This document shows positions 23,079-30,522 of a stretch of 37,229 bases of DNA, piece by piece (the first letter of the stretch is position 1; each line of letters opens with the position of its first letter). The DNA is from Alphaproteobacteria bacterium. GTDB lineage: Bacteria > Pseudomonadota > Alphaproteobacteria > MPNO01 > UBA2964. The translations under genes and the position numbers were made by a program. The DNA is taken from the NCBI GenBank assembly GCA_009377375.1, contig WHUE01000041.1:1-37229 (forward strand), in the 5' to 3' direction. Under the pieces are notes generated by a model. The model searched no databases. It saw nothing but the letters and a program-made list of their open reading frames with translations, and was not told where the DNA came from.

Positions 23079-23957
23079 GTGAACGACACGACCAGCACTG
23101 CCGTTTCGCCGGTTCCCGCCTCGGCCGCCCCCGTCCGCGACGAAGGACTGGGCGAGATCACGCGCCGGACGTTCTGGGAAGCCAACGAGCGCCACGCGCT
23201 CGGCATCGGCTTCATCGTCTTCGTCCTGCTGCTGTGGGAGGTGATTCCGCACATTCTCACCCTGTCGCGCGGAATGGACCTGTTCTTCACCACGCCGACG
23301 CAGGTTGCCATGACGCTCTACAACATGTTCGCCAGCGGCGAGATATGGCCGGCGTTCAAGTTCAGCGCCGTGGCGTTCAGCGTCGGCCTCGGCCTGTCGA
23401 TCGTGGCGGCCTTGCCGCTCGGCGTCATCATCGGCCGGTCGCACACGATGAACGCGATGCTCGATCCGTTCATTACCGCCTTCAACGCCACGCCTCGTCT
23501 CGTGTTCCTGCCGATCATCCTGGTGTGGTTCGGCATCGGCATGTGGTCGGTGGTGGTGGTGGTATTCATCGGCGCAGTGTTCCCGCTGCTGATCAACACC
23601 TATGCCGGGGTGCGCAACGCCGACCGGCTTCTGATCAACGTCGTCCGCTCCTTCGGCGCCAGCGAGTGGCAGATCAACAAGCTGGTGATCCTGCCCAACT
23701 CGATGCCGTTCATCATCGCCGGGCTGCGCCTTGCCATTGGCCGCGCCATCCTCGGCATCGTGGTCGCGGAATTCTTCGGCGGCTCGTCCGAGGGCATCGG
23801 CGTGATGATGAACGACGCCGCCGGCAAGTTCCAGGTCGACATCGTGTTCGCCGGGCTCGTCATCTTCATGGCGCTGTCGCTGGTGATGGTCGGCGGCGTG
23901 AAGGTGCTGGAAGCCCGGCTGAGCCGCTGGCGGCCCGAGAACGTGAAAAGTTTCTGA
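23079..23957 (+). CDS. ABC importer permease (second), SsuC/TauC type
   Basis: A 292 aa inner-membrane permease, paralogous to the one before. Its EAA-like loop is GASEWQINKLVILPNSMPFI followed by AGLRLAIGRAILGIVVAEFF. It has an extra cytoplasmic N-terminus of about 35 residues (VPASAAPVRDEGLGEITRRTFWEANERH) before the first helix. GTG start at 23079, four bases after the stop of the first permease. It is the last gene of the operon, with two hairpins downstream before the convergent binding-protein gene. Confidence 0.92.
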   Translation: MNDTTSTAVSPVPASAAPVRDEGLGEITRRTFWEANERHALGIGFIVFVLLLWEVIPHILTLSRGMDLFFTTPTQVAMTLYNMFASGEIWPAFKFSAVAFSVGLGLSIVAALPLGVIIGRSHTMNAMLDPFITAFNATPRLVFLPIILVWFGIGMWSVVVVVFIGAVFPLLINTYAGVRNADRLLINVVRSFGASEWQINKLVILPNSMPFIIAGLRLAIGRAILGIVVAEFFGGSSEGIGVMMNDAAGKFQVDIVFAGLVIFMALSLVMVGGVKVLEARLSRWRPENVKSF

Positions 23958-23992
23958 GTTCCACAAGGCGCCGAAGCGTCGGGATGAGGGCA

Positions 23993-24024
23993 CGGGGCCG
24001 GGACGCCGAAACGTCCCGGCCCCG
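23993..24024. promoter_or_regulatory. Very stable GC-rich hairpin after the permease operon
   Basis: CGGGGCCGGGACG (23993-24005) pairs over all 13 positions with CGTCCCGGCCCCG (24012-24024) around the loop CCGAAA. There is no T-run on either side, so it would not terminate efficiently alone. It may block 3' exonucleases or act with the bidirectional terminator 27 bp downstream. Confidence 0.65.
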
Positions 24025-24050
24025 GTCGTCTGGCGGGAACGCGGCCATGA

Positions 24051-24076
24051 AAAAGCCCGGGCGAACCCGGGCTTTT
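24051..24076. terminator. Bidirectional terminator between permease operon and binding-protein gene
   Basis: AAAAGCCCGGG (24051-24061), loop CGAA, CCCGGGCTTTT (24066-24076): a perfect 11 bp stem. The A-run on one side and T-run on the other give a U-tail in both directions. It lies between the convergent stops at 23957 (plus) and 24099 (minus), exactly where both units need an end. Confidence 0.9.
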
Positions 24077-24098
24077 ATCGTGGGCGACGGTCGGACCG

Positions 24099-25148
24099 TC
24101 AGTTCATCTTGCCCTGCACCTTCGGCGGGGCCTTCAGGAAATAGCCCATGTCGCGGAGCGTGGAGTTCAGCAGGTCGCGGGCGACATACTGCTCGACATC
24201 CGGCAGCGGCTTGCCCTTCGGCCATAGCCCCTTGGATTCCATGCGCTGCTTGCGGCCGTCGAACACGGCCTTGAACAGGTCGTTCGGAATGTCCGGCCCG
24301 TAAGCGTTGTGCACCGTATCCCAGATGAACCCGGCTTCCTTGGCTTCCTTGATGCCGAAATGCTTCTGCAGCACCGGCACCGAGCCTTCCTTGTTGGTGG
24401 CCAGGTACTCGGTCGCCTTGGCGATGGCGCGGATGAAGCGCTGCACCGTATCCTTGTTCTCGTTGAGGTACTTTTCGGTGACCCAGAACGTGCCGCCGAT
24501 GCGGGGCAGGTAATCGCCGGTCTTGAGCAGGATCTTGAAGCCCGCGACCTGCGCCTTGGCGGCGTGCGGGAAGCTGACCAGCCCGCCGTGGATCGAGCCG
24601 TTGATCAGTGCGGCGATGCGTTCCGGCTCGCCCTGGAAGCTGATGACCTTGTAGTCGCGGCCGACATTCATCTTGAAGTGCTCGCCGAGCACGATCTCGC
24701 CCTCGTCGTAATCGGCGCTGCCGGCGCGCCCGTAGCCGAGCGTCTTGCCCTTCAGCTCCTCCACCGACTGGATCTTGGGATCGACGACGATGGCCCATTG
24801 CGAGATCAGCGACTGGCCGACGACGTAGCGCAGCGGCGCGCCCTTCAGCGAGGCCTGCGACCCGCCGCCGGGGATCGGCACGAAATTGACCGCGCCGCCG
24901 ATGCCGGCGGTGACCAGCGCCTTGCCGGTCATCGCAACGAACGAGGCATCGAGCCCTTCGTTCTTGAAGAACCCGCGGTCCATTGCGATGTAGGACGGGA
25001 CGTGGAATCCGCTCGCCCCGGTGGTGCGGCCGACGGTGATCTTGGTTTCCGCCGCCGTGGCGATCCCCGTCGCCGCGACGGCAAAGATACCGGACAGAAC
25101 GGCGGCCTTTGCAATTGCCGCAAACGCATGACGTCTATGAATCATCAT
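24099..25148 (-). CDS. ABC transporter substrate-binding protein (NMT1/TAXI-like, SsuA family)
   Basis: A 349 aa periplasmic binding protein. A signal peptide (MMIHRRH basic start, hydrophobic core AAVLSGIFAVAATG, ATAA-type cleavage near residue 32) is followed by ETKITVGRTTGASGFHVPSYIAMDRGFFKNEGL, the typical first strand and helix of NMT1/SsuA-like proteins. Later segments GYGRAGSADYDEGEIVL and TGDYLPRIGGTFWVTEKYL fit the type II periplasmic fold. The start at 25148 has GGGAG seven bases upstream. It faces the ABC ATPase/permease operon and is the most probable binding partner of that importer, despite the opposite strand. Ligand unknown. Confidence 0.9.
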   Translation of the reverse strand: MMIHRRHAFAAIAKAAVLSGIFAVAATGIATAAETKITVGRTTGASGFHVPSYIAMDRGFFKNEGLDASFVAMTGKALVTAGIGGAVNFVPIPGGGSQASLKGAPLRYVVGQSLISQWAIVVDPKIQSVEELKGKTLGYGRAGSADYDEGEIVLGEHFKMNVGRDYKVISFQGEPERIAALINGSIHGGLVSFPHAAKAQVAGFKILLKTGDYLPRIGGTFWVTEKYLNENKDTVQRFIRAIAKATEYLATNKEGSVPVLQKHFGIKEAKEAGFIWDTVHNAYGPDIPNDLFKAVFDGRKQRMESKGLWPKGKPLPDVEQYVARDLLNSTLRDMGYFLKAPPKVQGKMN

Positions 25149-25204
25149 CGAGTCGCTCCCTTTGGCTTATATGAATGCGCGGTAAGACTGTATCGCCACT
25201 TATG

Positions 25205-25234
25205 AGCGTAGGGCCGCTGAAAAGGGCTTGTCAA
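25205..25234 (-). promoter_or_regulatory. Candidate sigma-70 promoter of the ABC binding-protein gene
   Basis: On the minus strand a perfect TTGACA (25229-25234) is followed after 18 bp by TACGCT (25205-25210), a weak but acceptable -10. Transcription would start near 25198, giving a leader of about 50 bases before the ATG at 25148. Confidence 0.45.
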
Positions 25235-25262
25235 GCGACGCAGGGCCGGGGAGGGGGCGGTG

Positions 25263-25288
25263 AACCCGACGTTTCGGCCGGGTTTTTT
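25263..25288 (+). promoter_or_regulatory. Weak terminator-like hairpin with T6 run
   Basis: AACCCG (25263-25268) and CGGGTT (25279-25284) pair around a ten-base loop and are followed by T-run to 25288. An alternative inner stem CCGA/TCGG competes. It lies in the divergent intergenic region upstream of the gene at 25420, and no gene ends just before it on the plus strand. It could be an attenuator-like leader element or coincidental. Confidence 0.3.
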
Positions 25289-25291
25289 GGC

Positions 25292-25329
25292 CGCCTTGCC
25301 GGCGCCTTTCCAGCCCGGCGCCTTGCCGG
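25292..25329. repeat. Two 11 bp direct repeats, CGCCTTGCCGG
   Basis: CGCCTTGCCGG occurs at 25292-25302 and again at 25319-25329, 27 bp apart (just over two and a half helical turns). They lie about 90-130 bp upstream of the ATG at 25420 and could be regulator sites. The surrounding sequence is GC-rich and repetitive, so chance is possible. Confidence 0.35.
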
Positions 25330-25419
25330 TGGCGGAGGCGGGTGATAAGACCGTCGGGCCGTCGCGCGACTCGATGCGCGGCCGCGCTGGACAGGTAATT
25401 ACGGAAACGGTGGGGCGAG

Positions 25420-26409
25420 ATGGGGAAGCTTACGATCAGCCTGGCATGCTGCGATTACGACCGCACCCGGGCGATCTTCGACGGCCGCGTGCGCATCGAG
25501 GGCTGCGAGGCGGTGACGGTGGCGATGTCGCCGGAGGAAGCCTTTCACCGCGCCTTCAAGTACCAGGAGTTCGACGTCACCGAGCTGTCGATGTCGAGCT
25601 ACATGAACGTGCAGTCCCGCGGGGGCAGCCCGTACATTGCCGTTCCCGCCTTCCTGTCGCGGCTGTTCCGCCATTCCTCGATCTACATCCGCAAGGACCG
25701 CGGCATCGAGAAGCCGGAAGACCTGAAAGGCAAGACGGTCGGCGTGCCGGAATACCAGATGACTGCGGCGCTCTGGGTGCGCGGCATCCTGAAGGACGAA
25801 TACGGCGTCGCGCCGTCGGACATCAGCTGGCGCAACGGCGGGCTGGAGGAGGGCGGGCGCGAGGAACGCTCGCCGCTGCACCTGCCGCCGGAGATCGAGC
25901 TCGTCAGCCTGCCGAAGGACCAGACGCTGGCCGGGCAGCTCGACGCCGGAAAGCTCGACGCCGTGATCTCCGCCCGCGCGCCGTCCTGCTACTACACCAA
26001 CGACAAGGTCGACCGGCTGTTCCCGGACTACAAGCAGGACGAGGAGGCGTATTTCAGGAAGACCGGCATGTTCCCGATCATGCACATGGTCGGCATCCGC
26101 CGCAGCCTGGTGGAGAAGCACCCGTGGCTGCCCGTGAACGTCTATATGGCGTTCCTGAAGGCGAAGAAGCTTTGCTACGAGGAGCTGGGCGAGGTCGGCC
26201 ACCTGTTCACCACCATGCCGTGGCCGGTCTTCGAGTTCCAGCGCGTGCGCGAGCTGATGGGCGAGGATTACTGGCGCTACGGCATCGACGAGAACGCGAA
26301 GGAGATCGAGGCGATGACCCGCTACTCGTTCGAGCAGGGGCTGTCGGCGCGCAAGCTGACGGCGGAAGACATTTTCGCCCACTCAACCTTCGATCTCGGC
26401 AAGCTCTGA
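25420..26409 (+). CDS. 4,5-dihydroxyphthalate decarboxylase-like / substrate-binding-fold protein
   Basis: A 329 aa protein resembling the 4,5-dihydroxyphthalate decarboxylase (Pht5) group, which shares the type II periplasmic-binding fold. The N-terminus GKLTISLACCDYDRTRAIFDGRV has no signal peptide, and its first strand starts at residue 3. Typical segments are SPEEAFHRAFKYQEFDVTELS, SSIYIRKDRGIEKPEDLKGK and VGVPEYQMTAALWVRGIL. The length equals that of characterised Pht5 enzymes. A cytosolic enzyme acting on an aromatic acid is therefore favoured, but many members are called ABC substrate-binding proteins, so the function is open. It is followed 20 bp later by an AhpD-like gene on the same strand. 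Confidence 0.82.
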   Translation: MGKLTISLACCDYDRTRAIFDGRVRIEGCEAVTVAMSPEEAFHRAFKYQEFDVTELSMSSYMNVQSRGGSPYIAVPAFLSRLFRHSSIYIRKDRGIEKPEDLKGKTVGVPEYQMTAALWVRGILKDEYGVAPSDISWRNGGLEEGGREERSPLHLPPEIELVSLPKDQTLAGQLDAGKLDAVISARAPSCYYTNDKVDRLFPDYKQDEEAYFRKTGMFPIMHMVGIRRSLVEKHPWLPVNVYMAFLKAKKLCYEELGEVGHLFTTMPWPVFEFQRVRELMGEDYWRYGIDENAKEIEAMTRYSFEQGLSARKLTAEDIFAHSTFDLGKL

Positions 26410-26429
26410 CCGGAACCGGGAGCCGCGCC

Positions 26430-27053
26430 ATGACCCGCATCAGGCCGCTGCGCCGCGAGGACGTGCCGGAGCTGGACGAGAAATACTTCAAGCCGTACGA
26501 GGCGTCGCGCGGCTACGTGCCCAACTCCAACCTGGTGATGGCGCGCAAGCCGAAGATTCTCGAGGCGTTCCGCAACCTCAACAGGGCGATCTTCGATCCG
26601 GACGGCAAAGTCCCGCTGGACCTGCTGGCGATGGTCGGCAACGTCGCCAGCCGCTCCGCCGGCTGCATGTACTGCGTCGCGCACACCGCCAACAACTCCC
26701 GCAAGTCGGGCGTCGGGGACGACAAGATCGCGGCGCTGTGGGAGTACGAGACGAGCCCCCTGTTCTCGGAGGCGGAACGCGCGGCGCTGCGCTTCGCCCA
26801 GGCCGCGGCCGCCGTGCCCAACACGGTGACGGATGAGGACGTGGAATTGCTGCGCGCGCATTTCGACGAGGATGCGATGACCGAGATCCTTGCCGTGGTC
26901 TGCTGGTACGGCTTCCTCAACCGCTGGAACGACAGCCTGGCCACCGAGCTGGAACCAGCCGCGTTCGAATACGCCGATGCGACCATTGCGCGGAAGGGCT
27001 GGGATGCCGGCAAGCACAGGCCGAAGGCGAAGAAGGCCGGCGCGGCGGAATAG
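26430..27053 (+). CDS. AhpD-like / carboxymuconolactone decarboxylase family protein
   Basis: A 207 aa all-helical protein of the AhpD/CMD superfamily. The redox motif C79-MY-C82-xx-H85 (SAGCMYCVAHT) is intact, as in alkylhydroperoxidase AhpD where the Cys pair reduces peroxides. The upstream helix LLAMVGNVASR supplies the usual context. A second partial repeat (AERAALRFAQAAAAVP) gives the two-half arrangement of peroxidase-related members. A Lys-rich tail (KHRPKAKKAG) closes the protein. It forms a two-gene unit with the decarboxylase-like gene. The stop is eight bp from the stop of the convergent TetR gene. Confidence 0.88.
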   Translation: MTRIRPLRREDVPELDEKYFKPYEASRGYVPNSNLVMARKPKILEAFRNLNRAIFDPDGKVPLDLLAMVGNVASRSAGCMYCVAHTANNSRKSGVGDDKIAALWEYETSPLFSEAERAALRFAQAAAAVPNTVTDEDVELLRAHFDEDAMTEILAVVCWYGFLNRWNDSLATELEPAAFEYADATIARKGWDAGKHRPKAKKAGAAE

Positions 27054-27061
27054 GGCGTGCC

Positions 27062-27733
27062 TCAGCCCTGCGGCGCCGGGCTGAACAGCAGCTTGATATA
27101 GCTCCGGAACAGCAGCACCTGCTGCGGCAGCACGCCCGGCTCGTGCAGGGCCTTCGACATCACGATACCGCCCTCGATGACGGTGGAGACGGCATCGGCC
27201 AGCGCGTCGAGGTCGATCTCGTCGCGCGGCGGGTAGAGCCGCGCGATCTCGCCCAGAGTCGTCCGGAAGCGCGCGCGCCAGTTGAGGACCGCCTGCCGGT
27301 TGAGCGCGCAGACCTGGCGGTCGAACAGCCGCTCCTGGTAGCAGTAGGTGGCGACGATGCAGCCGGGATGGCCTGTGGGCAGGTCGGCCAGCATCTCGGC
27401 GAACAGCCTGAGCCCGACGAGGAACCCCTGCAGGGGGTCCTCGGCCAGTTCCCGCGCGCGGGCGAACAGGTCGTCCAGGATCTCGTCGTCGCGCGCGATG
27501 TGGCGCTCCAGCAGGGCCAGCGCCAGCGCGTTCTTGTCCTTGAAATGATAGAAGAAGCCGCTCTTGGTGAGCCCCGCCTCGGCGATCAGCTCGTCGATCG
27601 ACGTCGCCCCGAAGCCCTTTTCGAGGATCGACTGTTCGGCGATCTCCATCAGCCGGTCCCGCGTGCGGGCGCCCTTGCCGACGATCGCTGCCGGGCTGCG
27701 CTGTACCGCCGGTACAGTTTTTTCCGCGTCCAT
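27062..27733 (-). CDS. TetR/AcrR-family transcriptional regulator
   Basis: A 223 aa one-component repressor. Helix-turn-helix at about residues 45-64: TSIDELIAEAGLTKSGFFYH, followed by FKDKNALALALLERH, a textbook TetR N-terminus. The C-terminal ligand-binding domain is helical and contains GHPGCIVATYCYQERLFDRQV. The start is ATG at 27733 with GGGAGGG upstream; 76 further open codons lie within the promoter of the divergent gene. A 13 bp palindrome lies 23-35 bases upstream of the ATG and is a candidate self-operator. The divergent gene is a homocysteine-methyltransferase-family enzyme, a likely target; the convergent AhpD unit is another. Confidence 0.92.
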   Translation of the reverse strand: MDAEKTVPAVQRSPAAIVGKGARTRDRLMEIAEQSILEKGFGATSIDELIAEAGLTKSGFFYHFKDKNALALALLERHIARDDEILDDLFARARELAEDPLQGFLVGLRLFAEMLADLPTGHPGCIVATYCYQERLFDRQVCALNRQAVLNWRARFRTTLGEIARLYPPRDEIDLDALADAVSTVIEGGIVMSKALHEPGVLPQQVLLFRSYIKLLFSPAPQG

Positions 27734-27755
27734 CCCGCCGCCACCCTCCCGAATC

Positions 27756-27768
27756 CGTCGGTCCGACG
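27756..27768. promoter_or_regulatory. Palindrome upstream of the TetR gene, candidate operator
   Basis: CGTCGG-T-CCGACG is a perfect 13 bp palindrome in the 154 bp between the divergent TetR gene (ATG at 27733) and the methyltransferase gene (ATG at 27888). TetR proteins commonly bind palindromes of this size in the divergent gap they share with a target gene. Confidence 0.5.
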
Positions 27769-27887
27769 CCATCCTAATGAAAACACGCGCAGAAATAAAT
27801 CGCGCGCTGCTTGACCGCGAGTCCACTGGCCCGTGATGGCGAATTCGGGGACAGTCCGCCCGCCAGCAAATGCACGGAGACGGAACG

Positions 27888-28850
27888 ATGTCGAAATACC
27901 GCAACGGACTGCCCCAGATGAAGGGCGAGACCGTCATCACGGATGGCGGCATGGAAACCACCCTGATCTTTCACGAAGGCTGCGATCTGCCGCTCTTCGC
28001 CGCGTTCGGCCTGACGCGCACGGAAGAGGGCCGGACAACGCTGAAGGCCTATTACCGGCGCTATTTCGACATCGCGCGGCAGAACGGCGTCGGAATCATT
28101 CTCGAAACCCCGACCTGGCGGGCCAGCGCCGACTGGGGTGCGCGGCTGGGCTACGACGCCGCGGCGCTGGAGGCGGTCAACGCAGGATCCGTGGCTTTTC
28201 TGGAGGCGCTGCGACGGGCGTGGGAGACCCCCCGCACACGCTGCGTCGTCAGTGGCTGCGTGGGGCCGCGCGGCGACGGCTACAGCCCGGAGACGCTGAT
28301 GAACGCCGGGGAGGCCGAATCCTATCACGCGCCGCAGATCCGCGCTTTCGCCGAAGCCGGCGCCGACATGATCGGGGTGCTGACCATGACCCATGTGGGG
28401 GAGGCGGCGGGAATCGCGCGCGCCGCGCGGGCGGCGGACATGCCGGTTGCGATCTCCTTCACGGTCGAGACCGACGGCCGCCTGCCGAACGGGCAGGACC
28501 TCGGCACCGCCGTGACGGAGGTGGATGCGGCAAGCGACGGTTGGCCGGCCTATTTCATGATCAACTGCGCCCACCCGTCCCATTTCGCCGGCGCGCTGGA
28601 CGAGGGGGCGGCCTGGACCAGGCGCATCGGCGGCCTGCGCGCCAACGCATCGACGATGAGCCACGCGGAGCTCGACAATGCGGAGACGCTGGACGAAGGC
28701 GATCCCGCCGCGCTCGGCCGCGACTACCGCGCGCTGCTGGCGCGCATGCCCTGGATCAACGTGCTCGGCGGATGCTGCGGCACCGACCACCGGCATATCG
28801 CGGCGATATGCGGGGCCTGTGTCGGGAACGGAAGAGCGGCGGCCGAGTAG
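27888..28850 (+). CDS. Homocysteine S-methyltransferase family protein
   Basis: A 320 aa TIM-barrel methyltransferase of the MHT/MmuM family. The N-terminal ITDGGMETTLIFHEG matches the family (DGGMET). Zinc-binding thiols are complete: C227 in MINCAHPSHF and C296-C297 in NVLGGCCGTDHRHI. The barrel core includes SGCVGPRGDGY and GVLTMTHVGEAAGIARAA. It should transfer a methyl group from an S-methyl or betaine-type donor to homocysteine or a related thiol, in the cytoplasm. ATG at 27888 with GGAGACGGAACG just upstream. The divergent TetR gene may regulate it. No SAM riboswitch is recognised in the leader. The substrate is uncertain; many catabolic members act on other methyl donors. Confidence 0.9.
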   Translation: MSKYRNGLPQMKGETVITDGGMETTLIFHEGCDLPLFAAFGLTRTEEGRTTLKAYYRRYFDIARQNGVGIILETPTWRASADWGARLGYDAAALEAVNAGSVAFLEALRRAWETPRTRCVVSGCVGPRGDGYSPETLMNAGEAESYHAPQIRAFAEAGADMIGVLTMTHVGEAAGIARAARAADMPVAISFTVETDGRLPNGQDLGTAVTEVDAASDGWPAYFMINCAHPSHFAGALDEGAAWTRRIGGLRANASTMSHAELDNAETLDEGDPAALGRDYRALLARMPWINVLGGCCGTDHRHIAAICGACVGNGRAAAE

Positions 28851-28851
28851 C

Positions 28852-29724
28852 CTATCCCAGCCCGATCAGCGCGCGCGCGGCGCGGCTGAGGACGCTGTTC
28901 GGGTCGATATACTGGTTGACGATCGAAAAATGGTTGTCGCCGGGCAGGATCCAGGACCGCGCCTCGACGCCCTTCGCGCTCCACGCGGCGGCGAGGTCGT
29001 CGGCTTGGCGGATGAATTCCGGCCCCTCGTCGCCGCCGACCGGCAGCAGCAGCTTGCCGCCGCCCGGCGGGGTCATCAGCACGGGGCTGAATTCGAGCGC
29101 CTCGTCCGCCGTCAGCCCCAGATCGTCGTTCTGGGACGAAAGCTGCACCGGAATCAGGTCGTAAAGCCCGCTGATACCGATGCCCGCCTTCACCAGATCG
29201 GCGGGCAGACCCTTTTCGAGCGCCGGCCAGTCGGTCGCCATCATCATCGCGGTGATATGCCCGCCCGCGGAATGGCCGGAAACGCTGATGCGGCCGGGGT
29301 CGCCGCCGAAGGAGCCGGCGTTGCGCCACACCCAGACCAGCGCGGCGCGGCACTGGCGGATCAGCTCCGCCATGGTCACGCCGGGGATCAGCGCGTACTC
29401 CGCGACGACCACGGTCGCGCCGAACTCGACGAACGGGTTCGCGGCGAAGGCGAAATCCTCCTTACGGTTGGATTTCCAGTAGCCGCCGTGGAAGAACACG
29501 TGCACCGGGTGCGGCCCGGGGCCGGACGCCGGGAAAATGTCCAGCCGCTCGTCCGGCGCGTCGCCATAGGCGACGTCCAGCCGCCCATTCGCGGTCGCGC
29601 GCACCCGGTCCGACGTCACCGACTGCGCGGCCTTGTAGTCATCGACATTGGCCACCTTGGCGCGGTTGTTGTACTCCGCGTTCAGGCGCTGCTGGTCGTA
29701 GTCCCCAAAGACTGTGTCCGCCAT
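28852..29724 (-). CDS. Alpha/beta hydrolase (arylformamidase/esterase-like)
   Basis: A 290 aa cytosolic hydrolase. Oxyanion motif HGGYW (79-83), nucleophile elbow GHSAGGH with S152, a candidate acid D232 in GGDEGPEF and H265 in GDNHFS complete the catalytic set. The HGGxW and GHSAGGH pair is typical of the kynurenine formamidase/carboxylesterase group. It probably hydrolyses a formyl amide or ester. It is convergent with the methyltransferase gene (one base between stops) and divergent from the nitrile hydratase operon, which could mean a shared pathway. No signal peptide. The substrate is not evident. Confidence 0.88.
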   Translation of the reverse strand: MADTVFGDYDQQRLNAEYNNRAKVANVDDYKAAQSVTSDRVRATANGRLDVAYGDAPDERLDIFPASGPGPHPVHVFFHGGYWKSNRKEDFAFAANPFVEFGATVVVAEYALIPGVTMAELIRQCRAALVWVWRNAGSFGGDPGRISVSGHSAGGHITAMMMATDWPALEKGLPADLVKAGIGISGLYDLIPVQLSSQNDDLGLTADEALEFSPVLMTPPGGGKLLLPVGGDEGPEFIRQADDLAAAWSAKGVEARSWILPGDNHFSIVNQYIDPNSVLSRAARALIGLG

Positions 29725-29808
29725 CGGCCCATCCCCCGTTTCGCGCGGTTCCGCCCCGGATCATAGGCCGACCCCCGGCGGATTTCGAGACTCTGATTCC
29801 CCTTTCGG

Positions 29809-29825
29809 CCGGTCCGATTGACCGG
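29809..29825. promoter_or_regulatory. Inverted repeat upstream of the nitrile hydratase operon
   Basis: CCGGTC (29809-29814) and GACCGG (29820-29825) are perfect 6 bp arms with spacer CGATT, in the 153 bp between the divergent hydrolase and nitrile hydratase genes. It could be an operator; the centre lies about 60 bp upstream of the ATG at 29878. Confidence 0.4.
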
Positions 29826-29877
29826 ACGCGGCGATGGCGCGAGAATACCGCTCCTGCAAGAGACGGAGGCACGAACC

Positions 29878-30219
29878 ATGGCCGCGAGCAACGATCCGGG
29901 CCGGGGCTACCACGACATCGGCGGCGAGCCGGGCGGCGGGCCGATCGATCCCCACGTCACCCAGGCCAAGCCGTGGGAGAAACTGTCGGTCGCCATCGGC
30001 AACGCGCTCGGCAAGGGCGGGAAGAAGGTCATCGTCACCGACGAGACGCGGCGCAGCCGCGAGGAGATGGGCGAGGACCTCTACAACGAGCTCGGCTATT
30101 TCGAGAAGGGCGTCGAGGCGACCAGCCGCCTGCTGATCGAGAAGGGGCTGTTCACCCGCGAGGAGCTGGAAGCCCGCATGGCCGCCATCGAGCAACGGAT
30201 CCGGGAGCAGGGACGATGA
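29878..30219 (+). CDS. Nitrile hydratase beta N-terminal-half subunit (thiocyanate hydrolase beta-like)
   Basis: A 113 aa protein matching the N-terminal helical half of the nitrile hydratase beta subunit, the part encoded separately as scnB in thiocyanate hydrolase. Recognisable are TRRSREEMGEDLYNELGYFE and KGVEATSRLLIEKGLFTREEL, equivalent to the helical dimer-interface segment of NHase beta that ends in a LLxEKGxxTxEEL sequence. The opening GYHDIGGEPGGGPI resembles NHase beta starts. Its stop overlaps the next gene by four bases (ATGA), so it is translationally coupled. Small NHase accessory/activator proteins of about this size are homologous to beta, so an activator role is an alternative. 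The scnB-scnA-scnC-like order favours a structural subunit. Confidence 0.8.
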   Translation: MAASNDPGRGYHDIGGEPGGGPIDPHVTQAKPWEKLSVAIGNALGKGGKKVIVTDETRRSREEMGEDLYNELGYFEKGVEATSRLLIEKGLFTREELEARMAAIEQRIREQGR

Positions 30220-30500
30220 CCGGATCCTTCACCCCCGGCGACCGGGTCAGGGTGATCCGCGCGCATCCGCCAGGCCACCGGCGCACGCCGTATTATATCC
30301 GGGGCAAGGAAGGTGTGATCGAGCGGATCTGCGGCGCCTTCCCCAACCCCGAAGAGCTGGCCTATGGCTTCGACGGCAGGCCCGCCAAGACGCTTTACCG
30401 CGTCCGCTTCCGGCAGAAGGACGTATGGCCGGATTACGCCGGCGCCGAAATCGACACCGTCGACGTCGACATCTACGAACACTGGCTGAACCCCGCCTGA
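30216..30500 (+). CDS. Nitrile hydratase beta C-terminal-half subunit (SH3-like, thiocyanate hydrolase alpha-like)
   Basis: A 94 aa protein equal to the SH3-like C-terminal half of NHase beta, a separate gene (scnA) in thiocyanate hydrolase. Signature segments are FTPGDRVRVIRAHPPGHRRTP, YYIRGKEGVIERICGAFPNPE and LYRVRFRQKDVW, then a YEHWL end like the VDLWEDYLE end of NHase beta. The conserved Arg of the GHxRxPxYxRG segment, which approaches the oxidised Cys ligands in related enzymes, is present. ATG at 30216 overlaps the previous stop; 22 bp separate it from the alpha-type gene. Confidence 0.85.
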   Translation: MTGSFTPGDRVRVIRAHPPGHRRTPYYIRGKEGVIERICGAFPNPEELAYGFDGRPAKTLYRVRFRQKDVWPDYAGAEIDTVDVDIYEHWLNPA

Positions 30501-30522
30501 CTGCAGCGCGAAGGAAATCCCG

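Noticed and set aside
27734..27887. SAM or SAH riboswitch before the homocysteine-methyltransferase gene
   Set aside because: The 154 bp leader shows only short palindromes and none of the conserved core sequences of the SAM-II or SAH classes that I can recognise.
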